NCBI GenBank assembly: GCA_965216155.1
Contig: CBDCFD010000007.1
Coordinates: 1,054,001-1,118,000 of the forward strand
Length of the DNA stretch: 64,000 bases
Direction of reading: 5' to 3'
Source of the DNA: CATOSP01 sp965216155
GTDB taxonomy: Bacteria > Chloroflexota > Dehalococcoidia > Lucifugimonadales > UBA3495
Below are positions 8,308 to 18,237 of the stretch, piece after piece. How positions within the stretch are numbered: position 1 is the stretch's first letter; every line of letters begins with the position of its first letter. The notes under the pieces are model-generated. The model was not told the DNA's origin. It saw only the letters and a program-made list of their open reading frames with translations, and did not search any database. The position numbers were made by a program, and so were the translations under genes.

Positions 8308-9135
8308 TTGGAAAGTGAAATCGCCCCCTCTCTCTCCGAAGCAGTTACGCGATTCGTAGCGGCCAAGAAAGGCCGCAAGAAGGCCCAGGAAGGACATCAA
8401 GAGCTTGGACGCTTCGTCGCATGGTGCGGGAGGGACAGGAAGGTCGGCGATCTTTCTCCTTCTGAAGTGGCGGACTATGCCCAGCATATTGGATTGGGAG
8501 GGACTGACTCAGCACAGCGGCTTAGTCCCGTAAAACTGTTCCTCGCCTACCTCAAGGAAGAGGGACTGGTCAAGATAGGGCTCGCCGCCCACTTGAGGGT
8601 TCCCAGGACCCGCAGGACTACAGCCGGACGCAAGACAGACCGATCGAGAGGGAATGGGTCCCTCTCTGATGCGGCCAGGCTCAGTCAGGAGGGGTACGAT
8701 CAGCTTCAAGCGCGGTTGGCGTCACTGAAAGGGGAGCGGGTAAGCGTGGTCGAGGATATTCGATTGGCCATGGCCGACAAGGATTTCCGCGAGAACGCCC
8801 CCCTCGATGCCGCCAAGGAGCGGCAAGGCATGATCGAGTCCCAAATCCGGGACCTGGAAGATAGCCTATCAAAGGCGCAACTAATCGATGCAGCCCCTGC
8901 GGAGCCAAGGCAGCGAGTCGCGCTGGGAGCGAAGATTACGTTGAAGGATGTGTCTTCAGGCAAGAAGATGGTTTATACGCTGGTGGACGTGCGAGAGGCT
9001 GACATAGCCGCGGGCAAGATATCCAACGTGTCTCCCATAGGTCAGGCGATCCAAGACCGAAACCTGGGGGACGAAGTGGTCATCAACGTCCCCCGAGGTA
9101 CAGTCTGCTATTTGATACAGGAGATCGGGAACTAA
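8308..9135 (+). CDS. GreA/GreB-like transcription elongation factor with N-terminal integrase-type SAM-like domain
   Basis: A 275-residue protein with two parts. Residues about 10-95 look like the core-binding (SAM-like) domain of tyrosine recombinases (LGRFVAWCGRDRKVGDLSPS, KLFLAYLKEEGL). After a basic linker, residues about 115-275 match GreA: a coiled coil whose tip reads DKDFRENAPLDAAKE, with acidic residues at the position used for transcript cleavage, then the FKBP-like domain (SPIGQAIQDRNLGDEVVINV). TTG 8308 is the start because AAGGAGG lies 6 nt upstream. It probably rescues backtracked RNA polymerase. The role of the added domain is unknown. Confidence 0.85.
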   Translation: MESEIAPSLSEAVTRFVAAKKGRKKAQEGHQELGRFVAWCGRDRKVGDLSPSEVADYAQHIGLGGTDSAQRLSPVKLFLAYLKEEGLVKIGLAAHLRVPRTRRTTAGRKTDRSRGNGSLSDAARLSQEGYDQLQARLASLKGERVSVVEDIRLAMADKDFRENAPLDAAKERQGMIESQIRDLEDSLSKAQLIDAAPAEPRQRVALGAKITLKDVSSGKKMVYTLVDVREADIAAGKISNVSPIGQAIQDRNLGDEVVINVPRGTVCYLIQEIGN

Positions 9136-9148
9136 CAGCTGGCCGGGG

Positions 9149-9613
9149 CTAATCTATATTTGCCAGCGCCGCGAGGATGCTTTCCGGGTCTGGCAGGATT
9201 CCCGGCTCGTAGGTCTCCCTGAACCTTACCACCCCTTCTTTGTCCACGATGATGACGGCGCGGTTGCCGCCCCCTCGCTCCTCGTTGTAGAGCCCGTAGG
9301 CCTGAGTGGCGACCCCCTTGGGATGGAAGTCAGACAGTTCCGGGTAGGGAAGCCCGCCCAAAGCGGTAGTCCACGCGCGGTGTGCTGGAATGGTGTCGCA
9401 ACTGATGCCCAGTACCTGGGCATTTTGCTCCTCGAACCGGCCGTGAAACTGCCGGAAGAGGGTCGCTTGAGTCGTTCAACCAGATGTGAAATCGAACACA
9501 TGGAAGGAGAGAACTACACTCTTCTCACCCTTATATTGGCTTAGAGTGATGTCTCCTTCATTGACCGATGGAAGCTTGAAATCCGGGGCGATGTCGCCAA
9601 CTTCTGCAGGCAT
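9149..9613 (-). CDS. Selenocysteine-containing peroxiredoxin (AhpE/1-Cys-like), in-frame TGA at codon 46
   Basis: A 154-residue AhpC/TSA-family peroxiredoxin if TGA (9478-9476) is read as selenocysteine. The sequence around it is VLSFHVFDFTSG-U-TTQATLF, aligning the TGA with the peroxidatic Cys of the family's T-x-x-C motif. The frame continues as FEEQNAQVLGISCDT and then YGLYNEERGGGNRAVIIVDK to a normal TAG. ATG 9613 has AAAGG 7 nt upstream. Length and Cys position (46) are normal for peroxiredoxins. A SECIS-like hairpin follows the TGA. Ordinary gene calling gives a truncated N-terminal ORF and a detached C-terminal one. The alternative is a nonsense mutation. Confidence 0.85.
9430..9461 (-). 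promoter_or_regulatory. SECIS-like hairpin downstream of the peroxiredoxin TGA
   Basis: On the minus strand, counted from the base after TGA: CCUC (+15 to +18) pairs with GAGG (+43 to +46), then a UU/UUC internal loop, then CCGGC (+21 to +25) pairs with GCCGG (+35 to +39). The 9-nt apical loop AGUUUCACG starts at +26. A G within the first two loop bases and a loop 16-37 nt from the UGA fit the published bacterial SECIS consensus. Not tested by folding software. Confidence 0.65.
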
Positions 9614-9786
9614 ATACTTACCTTTCTTATGTGTGTTTCTGTGTCCGCGCCCCAGGGTTGGAGCGCCTGGAACAGTATAACCCAGGATGGCGTTTCTGAC
9701 GACTGGCAGCGAGGATTCAGGATTCCAGGCCACTGCTTCCGTTTAAGAGTGTATACTCGGGGACACGGGGCGCTGAATTCCCGATT

Positions 9787-10794
9787 GTGAGGTGTGTGGA
9801 CGTGGAGGTAGTTTTCGACCGGGGGGTCTATCTCCCGGAACTGGACCTCTGGTTGGACTCCCTGCGCAGGAAGGACCTGGGGCTCATATCTCATGCCCAT
9901 TCAGACCACACGGCACGGCATAGCCGCCCGGTCCTGACATCCAACACCCGGCGCATCCTTGACGGCTACCTGAAGAAGTCGGACCCTGTGACCCTGGAAT
10001 ACCACGAACCGCTGGATACTCCTGAGTACACCCTCACCCTGTACCCCGCCGGGCACTGCCTTGGGTCCGCCCAGGCGTTGGTTGAGTCCAAGTCCAACGG
10101 GGAACGGCTGCTATACACGGGCGACATCAAAGTCCGTCCCAGCCCCACCAACGAACCCCTTGAGTACCCTTCTTGCGACATTCTGGTAATTGAGGCAACC
10201 TACGGTCAGCCCAGGTATGTTTTTCCAGACCAGGACCAGGTTCTTGATACCGCCTACCTCACTCTGAAGAATTGGCTGGCCAAGGGAGAAAGACCTGTAG
10301 TCCAGGGGTACACTCTAGGCAAGTCCCAGGAGATTCTGAGTCACTTGTTGACCGAGGGTTTCGATGTCCTGGTCGAGGAGAGCATATTCGACAAGGCTCT
10401 GGTCTACCAGGAAGCCGGTATCGAGTTCCCCGGACAGTACCAATGCTACGCGGGTGAGTGGCCCGAAGGGACGGTTTTGATCTGCCCTCCGGGAAAGAAG
10501 ACTTCCGCTGCCATCAAGGGCCACCGCCGAATCAGGACAATGGAGCTGACGGGCTGGGCCATGGGCGGAGGGCGGCAATGGGGACGGCGGGGCGATGCTT
10601 CCTTGCCCTTCAGCGACCATCCGGACTTTACCGAGCTTGTCGGTTACGTCGAAAAAGCGCAGCCGAAGCAGGTATACACAGTGAACGGTTTCCCGGAACT
10701 TGCGTCTCACCTGCGCTCGCTGGGATACCCGGCGGTGCATATGGACCGCACCGGCAGGAAAATTGACTCAGGGTTCCAGATGAAGCTGGTGTAG
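9787..10794 (+). CDS. Metallo-beta-lactamase fold exonuclease (ligase-associated / CPSF-like)
   Basis: A 335-residue MBL-fold nuclease. Metal-binding motifs HAHSDH (about residues 37-42), GHCLGSAQ, LLYTGDIK and a C-terminal FSDHPDF are typical of the family that includes the ligase-associated DNA exonuclease and CPSF73-like proteins. VIEATYGQPRY is also characteristic. Several in-frame GTG codons (9787, 9796, 9802) could start it and no ribosome site decides between them. No ATP-dependent ligase or Lhr helicase is adjacent, so the DNA-repair assignment is by family only. It is transcribed divergently from the peroxiredoxin. Confidence 0.85.
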   Translation: MRCVDVEVVFDRGVYLPELDLWLDSLRRKDLGLISHAHSDHTARHSRPVLTSNTRRILDGYLKKSDPVTLEYHEPLDTPEYTLTLYPAGHCLGSAQALVESKSNGERLLYTGDIKVRPSPTNEPLEYPSCDILVIEATYGQPRYVFPDQDQVLDTAYLTLKNWLAKGERPVVQGYTLGKSQEILSHLLTEGFDVLVEESIFDKALVYQEAGIEFPGQYQCYAGEWPEGTVLICPPGKKTSAAIKGHRRIRTMELTGWAMGGGRQWGRRGDASLPFSDHPDFTELVGYVEKAQPKQVYTVNGFPELASHLRSLGYPAVHMDRTGRKIDSGFQMKLV

Positions 10795-10807
10795 AGGCCC
10801 CGTCAAG

Positions 10808-12538
10808 TCATGCCAGTGGTTGGGCTTCCTTGGCGACACGCGCAATCTCATCCAGCTTCTCACGGATTTCCGGGTCAATCTCGTGGTCGGGAACGTACTG
10901 GACCAGTTCGTAAAAGTCCTTTTTGTTCATCAGGTCAGGCAAGTTGAGCTCACGAAAATACACACGGAAAAGGTTTGGTAGGAAATCGTCACTCACCTTG
11001 GTGTCCGGGCTCCATGGCGAGCCTTGTCCCAGAGTCTCCATGGCGGTTTCGACCGTCTCAATGGCGTGGCCCATCGCATCCAGACGCTTTTGGACTTCGA
11101 TCTCGATGAACAATGGCTGCTCAGCGAGGTCAAATTCCGCGGTATGGCGTGCGAACCGCTTCAAAGTTTCTGTCGTGCAAAAATAGTTCTCTATCTCTCG
11201 CCTTCTTCAAGTCATAAATGGCATATTCCCAGGGGGGCCGGGTTCAAGCCTGTCAAAAAGCGCCACTTCGGCCAAATTTGGCAGCGCCTCCCTGATCCCA
11301 TAATAGTGGCTGACTGCCGCGTTGCGATCATTCCCAACGTAGTGGACGAATGGCCGGTTCAGCACTCGAACCGCGTCCTCATGTCCCAATCGCCTGGCGA
11401 AGGCCTGCAAAACTGCCAAGTCTGTTGAACCTTCCAGGTAGAGCACCCAGCCAGTCTGCTCGGCCTGATAGTATTGGTCGAAGCCGATTTCCTGAAGCGC
11501 TTTGCGGACCTGGGAGCCACGGTTGTCCAGGCGATGCGGAGACCCCACAAATGCGATTACCATATCCCTGCCGGCTGCTTCGTTCAGAATCACTTCCGAG
11601 TGGCTCGCCGCGATTATCTGACTGCCGCTGTTATTGGCGACCTCCGTTATCATTTGATAGGTCTGTCGCTGACGCAGAATTTCCAAGTGAGCATCGGGTT
11701 CATCCAGGAGCAGAACCGTCCCGGGGTTAGCATACATGTAAGCGAGGATGAGCAACGTCTGTTGCAGTCCGCGGCCTGACGACGAGAGGTCCAGAGTAAT
11801 TCCACGTTCCCCGTAGGTCATCTCTATCTCTCCGCGGTCGACGATGTATCTGGGAGGGTCAAGCCTCGCCCCAAAAAGGTCGGCGGCTTGAGCCACCAAC
11901 TTCTCCCAATCGCTAGGGCGTTCATCGTGAACACGAGAACAGAGATTGCGTAAGACTTCGGCAGTCCGACCTTCCCCAATGCGAACGTTGACGGCTCCCA
12001 GATCCAGCCGCGTTTCGGTAGCGGCGAGACCAGACATCGGCGGCAAGAAGGCTATCTGCTCCTCCCCGGCTTCGTTAGGGATTGTCATTCGCTCGCGGAC
12101 ATTATCCGGAGAAATCCGCATTGGCCGGCAATAGAATGATTCTTCGTTCGCGTAGTCGAACTCAAGAGCGCATGTCCACTGCCGCCCGCGTGCCGTCCCT
12201 TCGACTACGACGTCTATTCTGACGTTTTCGGTGCGTTGACCCCCGGCGCCTCTTGTCATGTCCCGAACATGGAGGCCGCTCCAGAGGAGACGGGCGTTGG
12301 GAACCGGAATCGCAACCAAGTCCCGGCGGTTGACGGTGACGCCGGGGCGTTGTTCCGGAGTGGTCCGTTTGGACCGCCTTTCGTTCCACCTCTTCAGGCC
12401 GATGTCCCAAAGCGCCAACGCCTGCATGGCTGACGTTTTGCCAGAGTTGTTGGGCCCAATGAACACGACGGGGCTGCCGAGTTCGATTTCGACATCTTCG
12501 AACCGTTTGAAATGCCGGACGGTCAGCTTCGTAAGCAT
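10808..12538 (-). pseudogene. OLD-family ATPase-TOPRIM nuclease interrupted by an in-frame TGA at codon 444
   Basis: A single frame of 577 codons from ATG 12538 to the stop at 10808, interrupted by TGA at 11209-11207. N-terminal ATPase: FIGPNNSGKTSAMQAL (Walker A), LSSSGRGLQQTLL (signature) and TVLLLDEPDAHLE (Walker B). C-terminal TOPRIM-like part: YLEGSTDLAVLQAF and VALFDRLEP. The frame reads PFMT-stop-RRREIENYF, where relatives of this family commonly have a Trp, so TGG to TGA is the simplest reading. After the stop the protein continues to QPLA. OLD nucleases act in DNA metabolism and phage defence. No UvrD-like helicase is adjacent, so this would be a stand-alone type. Confidence 0.78.
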
Positions 12539-12654
12539 GTATCGTTCCCTAGTGAGCAGTTCACGATGGGGGGTGTCGCCTAATGATCGTCTACACCATG
12601 CAGCCGTATGACCGAATGTTTGGCAAGATGTTAATGGAGTGGAGCGCCCAAAGG

Positions 12655-12686
12655 CGAAACGGGCGCACCCTCGTGCGCCCGTTTCG
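12655..12686 (-). terminator. Strong hairpin terminator of the ilv-leu operon
   Basis: A perfect 14-bp stem, CGAAACGGGCGCAC paired with GTGCGCCCGTTTCG, with a 4-nt loop, 38 nt past the leuA stop. There is no long T-tract. It lies between the leuA end and the start of the OLD-family gene and probably insulates the two transcription units. Confidence 0.75.
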
Positions 12687-12723
12687 ATCCACGGGTCAAT
12701 CCGAAAGCAACCTGATGGAGAGG

Positions 12724-14283
<1,560 letters not shown>

Positions 14284-14303
14284 AACCCTTTTCTCTACTC
14301 CTT

Positions 14304-14340
14304 CCTGGTGGACCCCGCCGTCAGGTTTGGCGGGGCCAGG
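14304..14340 (-). promoter_or_regulatory. GC-rich hairpin just upstream of leuA
   Basis: On the minus strand CCTGG and GGCCCCGCC pair with GGCGGGGTCC and CCAGG around a short A-rich loop. The stem ends about 20 nt before the leuA ATG, next to its ribosome site. It has no U-tract, so it looks more like an RNA-stability or translation-control structure than a terminator. Function is inference. Confidence 0.45.
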
Positions 14341-14409
14341 TACTATTTCTCTTGTAGTTGGCGCCTATGGAACGCAAATGCCATAGAAATTTGGCCTACC
14401 AGAAAGGGG

Positions 14410-14496
14410 TCACAGGGGCATGTAGTCCACCGCACCCAGCCCGGCCAAGACCAGCGTGCGACGGTGGACTACACTCAGCCGCTCCTTAGTTCTCAA
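14410..14496 (-). CDS. Possible 28-residue leader peptide between ilvC and leuA
   Basis: A TTG-start ORF with AGGAG 7 nt upstream, 46 nt after the ilvC stop. The 28 residues contain six Leu and five Val (for example RRTLVLAGLGAVDYMPL), an enrichment expected of a branched-chain amino-acid leader peptide. An 11-bp inverted repeat, GTAGTCCACCG (14422-14432) and CGGTGGACTAC (14462-14472), lies within it. Translation might therefore compete with RNA folding ahead of leuA. It may equally be chance; no homologue is recognised. Confidence 0.33.
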   Translation of the reverse strand: MRTKERLSVVHRRTLVLAGLGAVDYMPL

Positions 14497-14542
14497 AATG
14501 GTTCTCCTATCCTCCAAGTCGGTCCACAACAGTCCCATACAC

Positions 14543-15538
14543 CTATTTGGGGTCCATCCAGGGCATCATGGCCCGGAGTTCCTTTCCGATGGCCTCGATA
14601 GGCGCATTCTGCGCCGCTTCACGCATCGGAATGAACCTGGGACGGCCCTCGTCGTTCTCGGATATCCATTCCCGGGCGAAGGTGCCGTCCTGGATCTCCT
14701 TCAACACGGCCCGCATGTTCTCGCGGACGTGTTCGTCGATAATCCGGTTGCGGCGGCTCAGCGACCCGTACTCGGCGGTGTCGCTAACCGAGAAGTGCAT
14801 GTAATTGTGCCCGCCCTGGTACATCAAGTCGACGATCATCTTTAGTTCGTGCAGGCACTCGAAGTAGGCGATTTCCTGGGGGTATCCTGCCTCTACCAGC
14901 GTCTCGAAGGCCGCGTTGACAAGGGCGGTGACCCCGCCGCAAAGGATCGACTGCTCGCCAAAGAGATCGCTCTCGGTCTCGTCTTTGATCGTCGTCTCCA
15001 AGACTCCTGCCCCGGTGGAACCCACGCCCTTGGCGTAGGCCAGGCCAATCTCCTTGGCGTGGCCCGTGGCGTCCTGGTGGACGGCCAACAGGCTGGGAAC
15101 GCCCACTCCCTGTACAAAGAGTTCCCGCATCCGGTGTCCAGGGGCCTTGGGGGCGACCATCATCACATCCATATCGGCCGAGGGGACGATTTCACGGTAG
15201 TGGATGCTAAAGCCGTGGGCTACCATGAATGCGCTGCCCGGCTTCAGGTTGGGCGCGATCTGATCCCGGAAGACTCCCCCCTGAATGTGGTCGGGGACGA
15301 CCATCATCAAAATGTCGGCCCGCTCGGCGACTTCCGGTACGTCGGCAACTTCCAGGCCGGCTTCCCGGGCTGTTATTCGGCTGCGGCTCTCAGGGTATAG
15401 ACCCACGATGACATTTTGACCGTTGTCTTTGAGGTTGAGGGCGTGGGCGTGGCCCTGGGAGCCGTACCCGACAATCCCGATCGTCTTTCCGGAGATGATG
15501 GAGAGGTCCGCGTCCTTGTCGTAATAAACGTCTACCAT
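14543..15538 (-). CDS. ilvC: Ketol-acid reductoisomerase
   Basis: A 331-residue class I KARI, which isomerises and reduces acetolactate or acetohydroxybutyrate with NADPH. The nucleotide-binding motif IGIVGYGSQGHAHALNLKD is near residues 22-40. Mg-binding and substrate motifs DETESDLFGEQ (about residues 188-198) and YFECLHELKMIVDLMYQGG follow. Length is normal. It sits third in the ilvB-ilvH-ilvC-leuA operon, 67 nt after ilvH. Confidence 0.97.
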   Translation of the reverse strand: MVDVYYDKDADLSIISGKTIGIVGYGSQGHAHALNLKDNGQNVIVGLYPESRSRITAREAGLEVADVPEVAERADILMMVVPDHIQGGVFRDQIAPNLKPGSAFMVAHGFSIHYREIVPSADMDVMMVAPKAPGHRMRELFVQGVGVPSLLAVHQDATGHAKEIGLAYAKGVGSTGAGVLETTIKDETESDLFGEQSILCGGVTALVNAAFETLVEAGYPQEIAYFECLHELKMIVDLMYQGGHNYMHFSVSDTAEYGSLSRRNRIIDEHVRENMRAVLKEIQDGTFAREWISENDEGRPRFIPMREAAQNAPIEAIGKELRAMMPWMDPK

Positions 15539-15605
15539 AATGCTCTCGCGTATTCCTTTAGGTGCTTTTCCTTAGATTCGATTTCGCTACTGTATTGCCG
15601 GGTTC

Positions 15606-16169
15606 TTAGCCGGGGAATCCAGCCCTGGCCCCATTGCCCAGAATCTCGATGCCTACCGTGTCGCTCACCCTGGCATTGTCTTGCCCACGGACCATGGCGA
15701 CCAGACCGGTGCGCTGCATTTCGATTATTCCAAAGGGCTCCAGGAGGTCGTGCAAGGCGTTAATCTTGTCCTGTTCTCCGGTGACCTCGATGACCATCGA
15801 TTGGGCGCCAACGTCCACGACGTTGGCGCGAAATAGATGCACCATCTGGATTATCTCGGCCCTGGTGGCGGTGGTGGTCTTCACCTTGACCAGAGACAAT
15901 TCCCTGGCAACAGTCTCCTGATCGGAAAGGTCCGCAACCCGGATGACGTCGATCAACTTGTCCAGTTGCTTGGTCACCTGGACCACCGTGTCTGCATCGC
16001 CGCTTACGACGAAGGTCATGCGTGAAAGCCCCGGTTGTTCGCTATTGCCAACGGCCAGGCTGGAGATGTTGAATCCCCGGCGGCGGAACAAGCTGGCGAT
16101 GCGGGCCAGGACACCGGGCTTGTCCTCGACCAAGGCGACGATAGTGTGGTGTTCTCTTTTGAGGGTCAT
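15606..16169 (-). CDS. ilvH: Acetolactate synthase small (regulatory) subunit
   Basis: 187 residues. An N-terminal ACT domain (HTIVALVEDKPGVLARIASL, then RRRGFNISSLAVG) is followed by the conserved C-terminal ALS_ss domain (ELSLVKVKTTTATRAEI). It binds valine for feedback control and activates IlvB. The start is 6 nt after the ilvB stop with AAGGA inside the ilvB end, which indicates translational coupling. Confidence 0.96.
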   Translation of the reverse strand: MTLKREHHTIVALVEDKPGVLARIASLFRRRGFNISSLAVGNSEQPGLSRMTFVVSGDADTVVQVTKQLDKLIDVIRVADLSDQETVARELSLVKVKTTTATRAEIIQMVHLFRANVVDVGAQSMVIEVTGEQDKINALHDLLEPFGIIEMQRTGLVAMVRGQDNARVSDTVGIEILGNGARAGFPG

Positions 16170-16175
16170 TTGGGG

Positions 16176-17864
16176 CTATCCTTCGGTTACGGGCTGTTCC
16201 ATCATTTCGTTGACGGACTCACCAGCCGGGATCATTGGGTACACGTTTTCGTCGTCCTTCACCACGAAATCGATTACTACGGGTCCGGGTATTTCCATAG
16301 CCTTTTGGATCGTGTCGGCTACCTGGTCCTTTTCGGTGACTCGCAGTCCTGGAATCCCGTAGGCTTCGGCCAGCTTAACGAAGTCGGGGTTCCCCGAGTA
16401 GACCGTGGCGAAGAAGTCCTTCTCATAGAAGAGGTCCTGCCATTGCTTGACCATTCCCAGGACCCCATTGTTGAAAATGGCGAATTTAACATTGATGTTG
16501 TTTTCCACGGCTGTCGAAAGGTCACAGAGGGTCATTTGGAACCCGCCGTCCCCTGCGATGGACCAGACAGTCTTGTCGGGTCTGCCTACCTTCGCGCCCA
16601 GGGCCGCCGGGACCTCGAACCCCATAGAGCCAAGGCCTCCGGAGGTGATAAGGGTGTTGGGCTCGTGGAAACCGCAGTACTGTGCTGCCCACATCTGGTG
16701 TTGCCCGACTCCGGTGACTATGATCGAGTCACCCTTGGTGGCTTCAGAGAGTTGGTTCAGGACGTATTGGGGTAGCAGGACGTCTGAGTCCCGGATGTGC
16801 AGCGAAGGATGCTCGGCCCGCAAAGAGTCGGTGCGCTTGAGCCAGTCGATGTGGACATTAGGCTCGACCAACGGGAGAAGCTGACCCAGGACCCGTTTCA
16901 GGTCACCGACCACCGGGGCAGTGGCCTTAATATTCTTGCTGACCTCGGAAGGGTCGACGTCAACGTGGACTATCTTGGCGTTGGGGGCGAAGTCCGCGAT
17001 ACGGCCGGTGATCCGGTCATCGAAGCGCATACCCAGGGAGATGAGCAGGTCCGCCTCGTTGATAGCCAGGCTGGAATAGGCCATGCCGTGCATCCCGGCC
17101 ATACCGAGGTTCAGATAGTGATCGGTGGGGAATGAGCTTATCCCCAGGAGTGTGGGCACCACGGGGATCTGGGCTTTCTCGGCCAACTCCCGCAGTTCCT
17201 CATAGGCATGGGAAATCAGCACTCCGTGGCCTGCGAAGATAATTGGGCGTTTCGCCTCGTTGATCAACTTGGCAGCTCGTGCGACGTCCTCGGGGTTACC
17301 TTCGCCGGGGGGATTGTACCCGGCCAAGTTGACTTCGTCCGGCCAGACAAACTCCGCCTTGTCACCTAGCAGAACGTCCTTGGGAATATCGACAAGGACG
17401 ACTCCGGGCCGGCCGGTGCGGGCGATGTGGAAGGCTTCTTTAATCGCCGGAGCGATGTCTTCCACCTCCATCACCAGGTAATTGTGCTTGGTGATGGGCA
17501 GTGTGATGCCGGAAATGTCGGTTTCCTGGAAGGCGTCCCTCCCTATGGCGGCGCGCGGCACCTGCCCTGTGATGGCGACTATGGGCACCGAGTCCATCTG
17601 AGCGGAGGCGAGGCCGGTGACCAGGTTGGTAGCGCCCGGGCCGGAGGTAGCGGCGCAAACGCCGACCTTGCCGGTGACCCGGGCATAGCCGTCGGCGGCC
17701 ATTGCGGCGCCCTGCTCGTGCCGGACCAGGATGTGCCGTAGTTGGGGGTATTTTGCGAGGGCGCCGTATAAGGGCAAGACAGCCCCTCCGGGTAGCCCAA
17801 ACATGACGTCGACTCCCTCTTTCAGGAGGCTCTCACAAACGATTTCCGCGCCGGTTAACTCCAT
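16176..17864 (-). CDS. ilvB: Acetolactate synthase large (catalytic) subunit
   Basis: A 562-residue ThDP-dependent enzyme that condenses pyruvate with pyruvate or 2-oxobutyrate. VMFGLPGGAVLPLYGAL with RHEQGAAMAADGYAR carries the catalytic Glu of the N-terminal PYR domain. SGPGATNLVTGLA follows. The C-terminal PP domain binds ThDP-Mg through WSIAGDGGFQM and NNGVLGMVKQWQ. ATG 17864 has AAGGA 6 nt upstream. It is the first gene of the operon and sits 39 nt after the T-box terminator. Confidence 0.97.
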   Translation of the reverse strand: MELTGAEIVCESLLKEGVDVMFGLPGGAVLPLYGALAKYPQLRHILVRHEQGAAMAADGYARVTGKVGVCAATSGPGATNLVTGLASAQMDSVPIVAITGQVPRAAIGRDAFQETDISGITLPITKHNYLVMEVEDIAPAIKEAFHIARTGRPGVVLVDIPKDVLLGDKAEFVWPDEVNLAGYNPPGEGNPEDVARAAKLINEAKRPIIFAGHGVLISHAYEELRELAEKAQIPVVPTLLGISSFPTDHYLNLGMAGMHGMAYSSLAINEADLLISLGMRFDDRITGRIADFAPNAKIVHVDVDPSEVSKNIKATAPVVGDLKRVLGQLLPLVEPNVHIDWLKRTDSLRAEHPSLHIRDSDVLLPQYVLNQLSEATKGDSIIVTGVGQHQMWAAQYCGFHEPNTLITSGGLGSMGFEVPAALGAKVGRPDKTVWSIAGDGGFQMTLCDLSTAVENNINVKFAIFNNGVLGMVKQWQDLFYEKDFFATVYSGNPDFVKLAEAYGIPGLRVTEKDQVADTIQKAMEIPGPVVIDFVVKDDENVYPMIPAGESVNEMMEQPVTEG

Positions 17865-17902
17865 CTCTCATCCTTAGGCCGTATTCGACAAAAACTGCAC
17901 AA

Positions 17903-18207
17903 GAAAAAACCCATCCCCCGAAGGGACGGGTCTGAATTCCCGCGGTACCACCCTTCTTTTCCGAACGCTGGAACCTTGGCTGTATCGGCTCAAGGCACTC
18001 CCTGATTGGAGTGGTCCACCATTCGCAACAGCTTGGAGACGTTTAACGGGGTCAACCGCCGCGCTCTACTTATTAGTTCAAGCGGGCCGCTCCGGGGCGA
18101 GTTGGGAGCCTTGCTGCCACCGGACTTTCACCAATCGCCGACTCTCTAAGGCAGGGTGCCCTTATTACTCCCCTTCATCGCGGATTCCGTCAATTTTCTG
18201 TTAATGA
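17903..18207 (-). promoter_or_regulatory. T-box riboswitch leader of the ilv-leu operon
   Basis: On the minus strand the leader starts near 18201 and runs to 17903. The T-box antiterminator motif AAGGGTGGTACCGCG is at 17941-17955. A Rho-independent terminator follows at 17909-17931 (ACCCGTCCC stem, TTTTTT tail). The 5' half has the stem I hallmarks GGGGAGTAATAA and AGAGAGTCGGCGATTGGTG. The probable specifier loop reads GAACUAAUAAGUAGA near 18060-18080. If the codon directly follows GAA it is CUA (Leu); AUA (Ile) two bases later is an alternative. Uncharged tRNA would stabilise the antiterminator and switch on ilvBHC-leuA. Confidence 0.93.
17909..17931 (-). terminator. Regulated terminator of the T-box leader
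   Basis: On the minus strand ACCCGTCCC pairs with the GGG-ATGGGT arm across a short UUCG-type loop and is followed directly by a run of six T. Its 5' arm lies just beyond the T-box sequence. This is the classic arrangement of a terminator that competes with the antiterminator. Confidence 0.9.
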
Positions 18208-18237
18208 ATCGTAACAGCAGCATCCGCCTTGTGTCAA
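18208..18237 (-). promoter_or_regulatory. Sigma-70-type promoter of the ilv-leu operon
   Basis: On the minus strand -35 is TTGACA (18237-18232), perfect consensus. It is separated by 18 nt from -10 TACGAT (18213-18208). Transcription would start near 18201, just before the T-box stem I. The end of IS66 copy 2 is 15 bp upstream of the -35 box, so the core promoter is intact but any upstream activator site has been displaced. Confidence 0.85.

Noticed and set aside
11207..11209. TGA in the OLD-family gene as selenocysteine or as Trp in a recoded genetic code
   Set aside because: It aligns with a Trp position, not Cys. TGA is used as a normal stop elsewhere in the window (for example at the end of the first alpha/beta hydrolase upstream of the VTT gene), so a reassigned code is unlikely.
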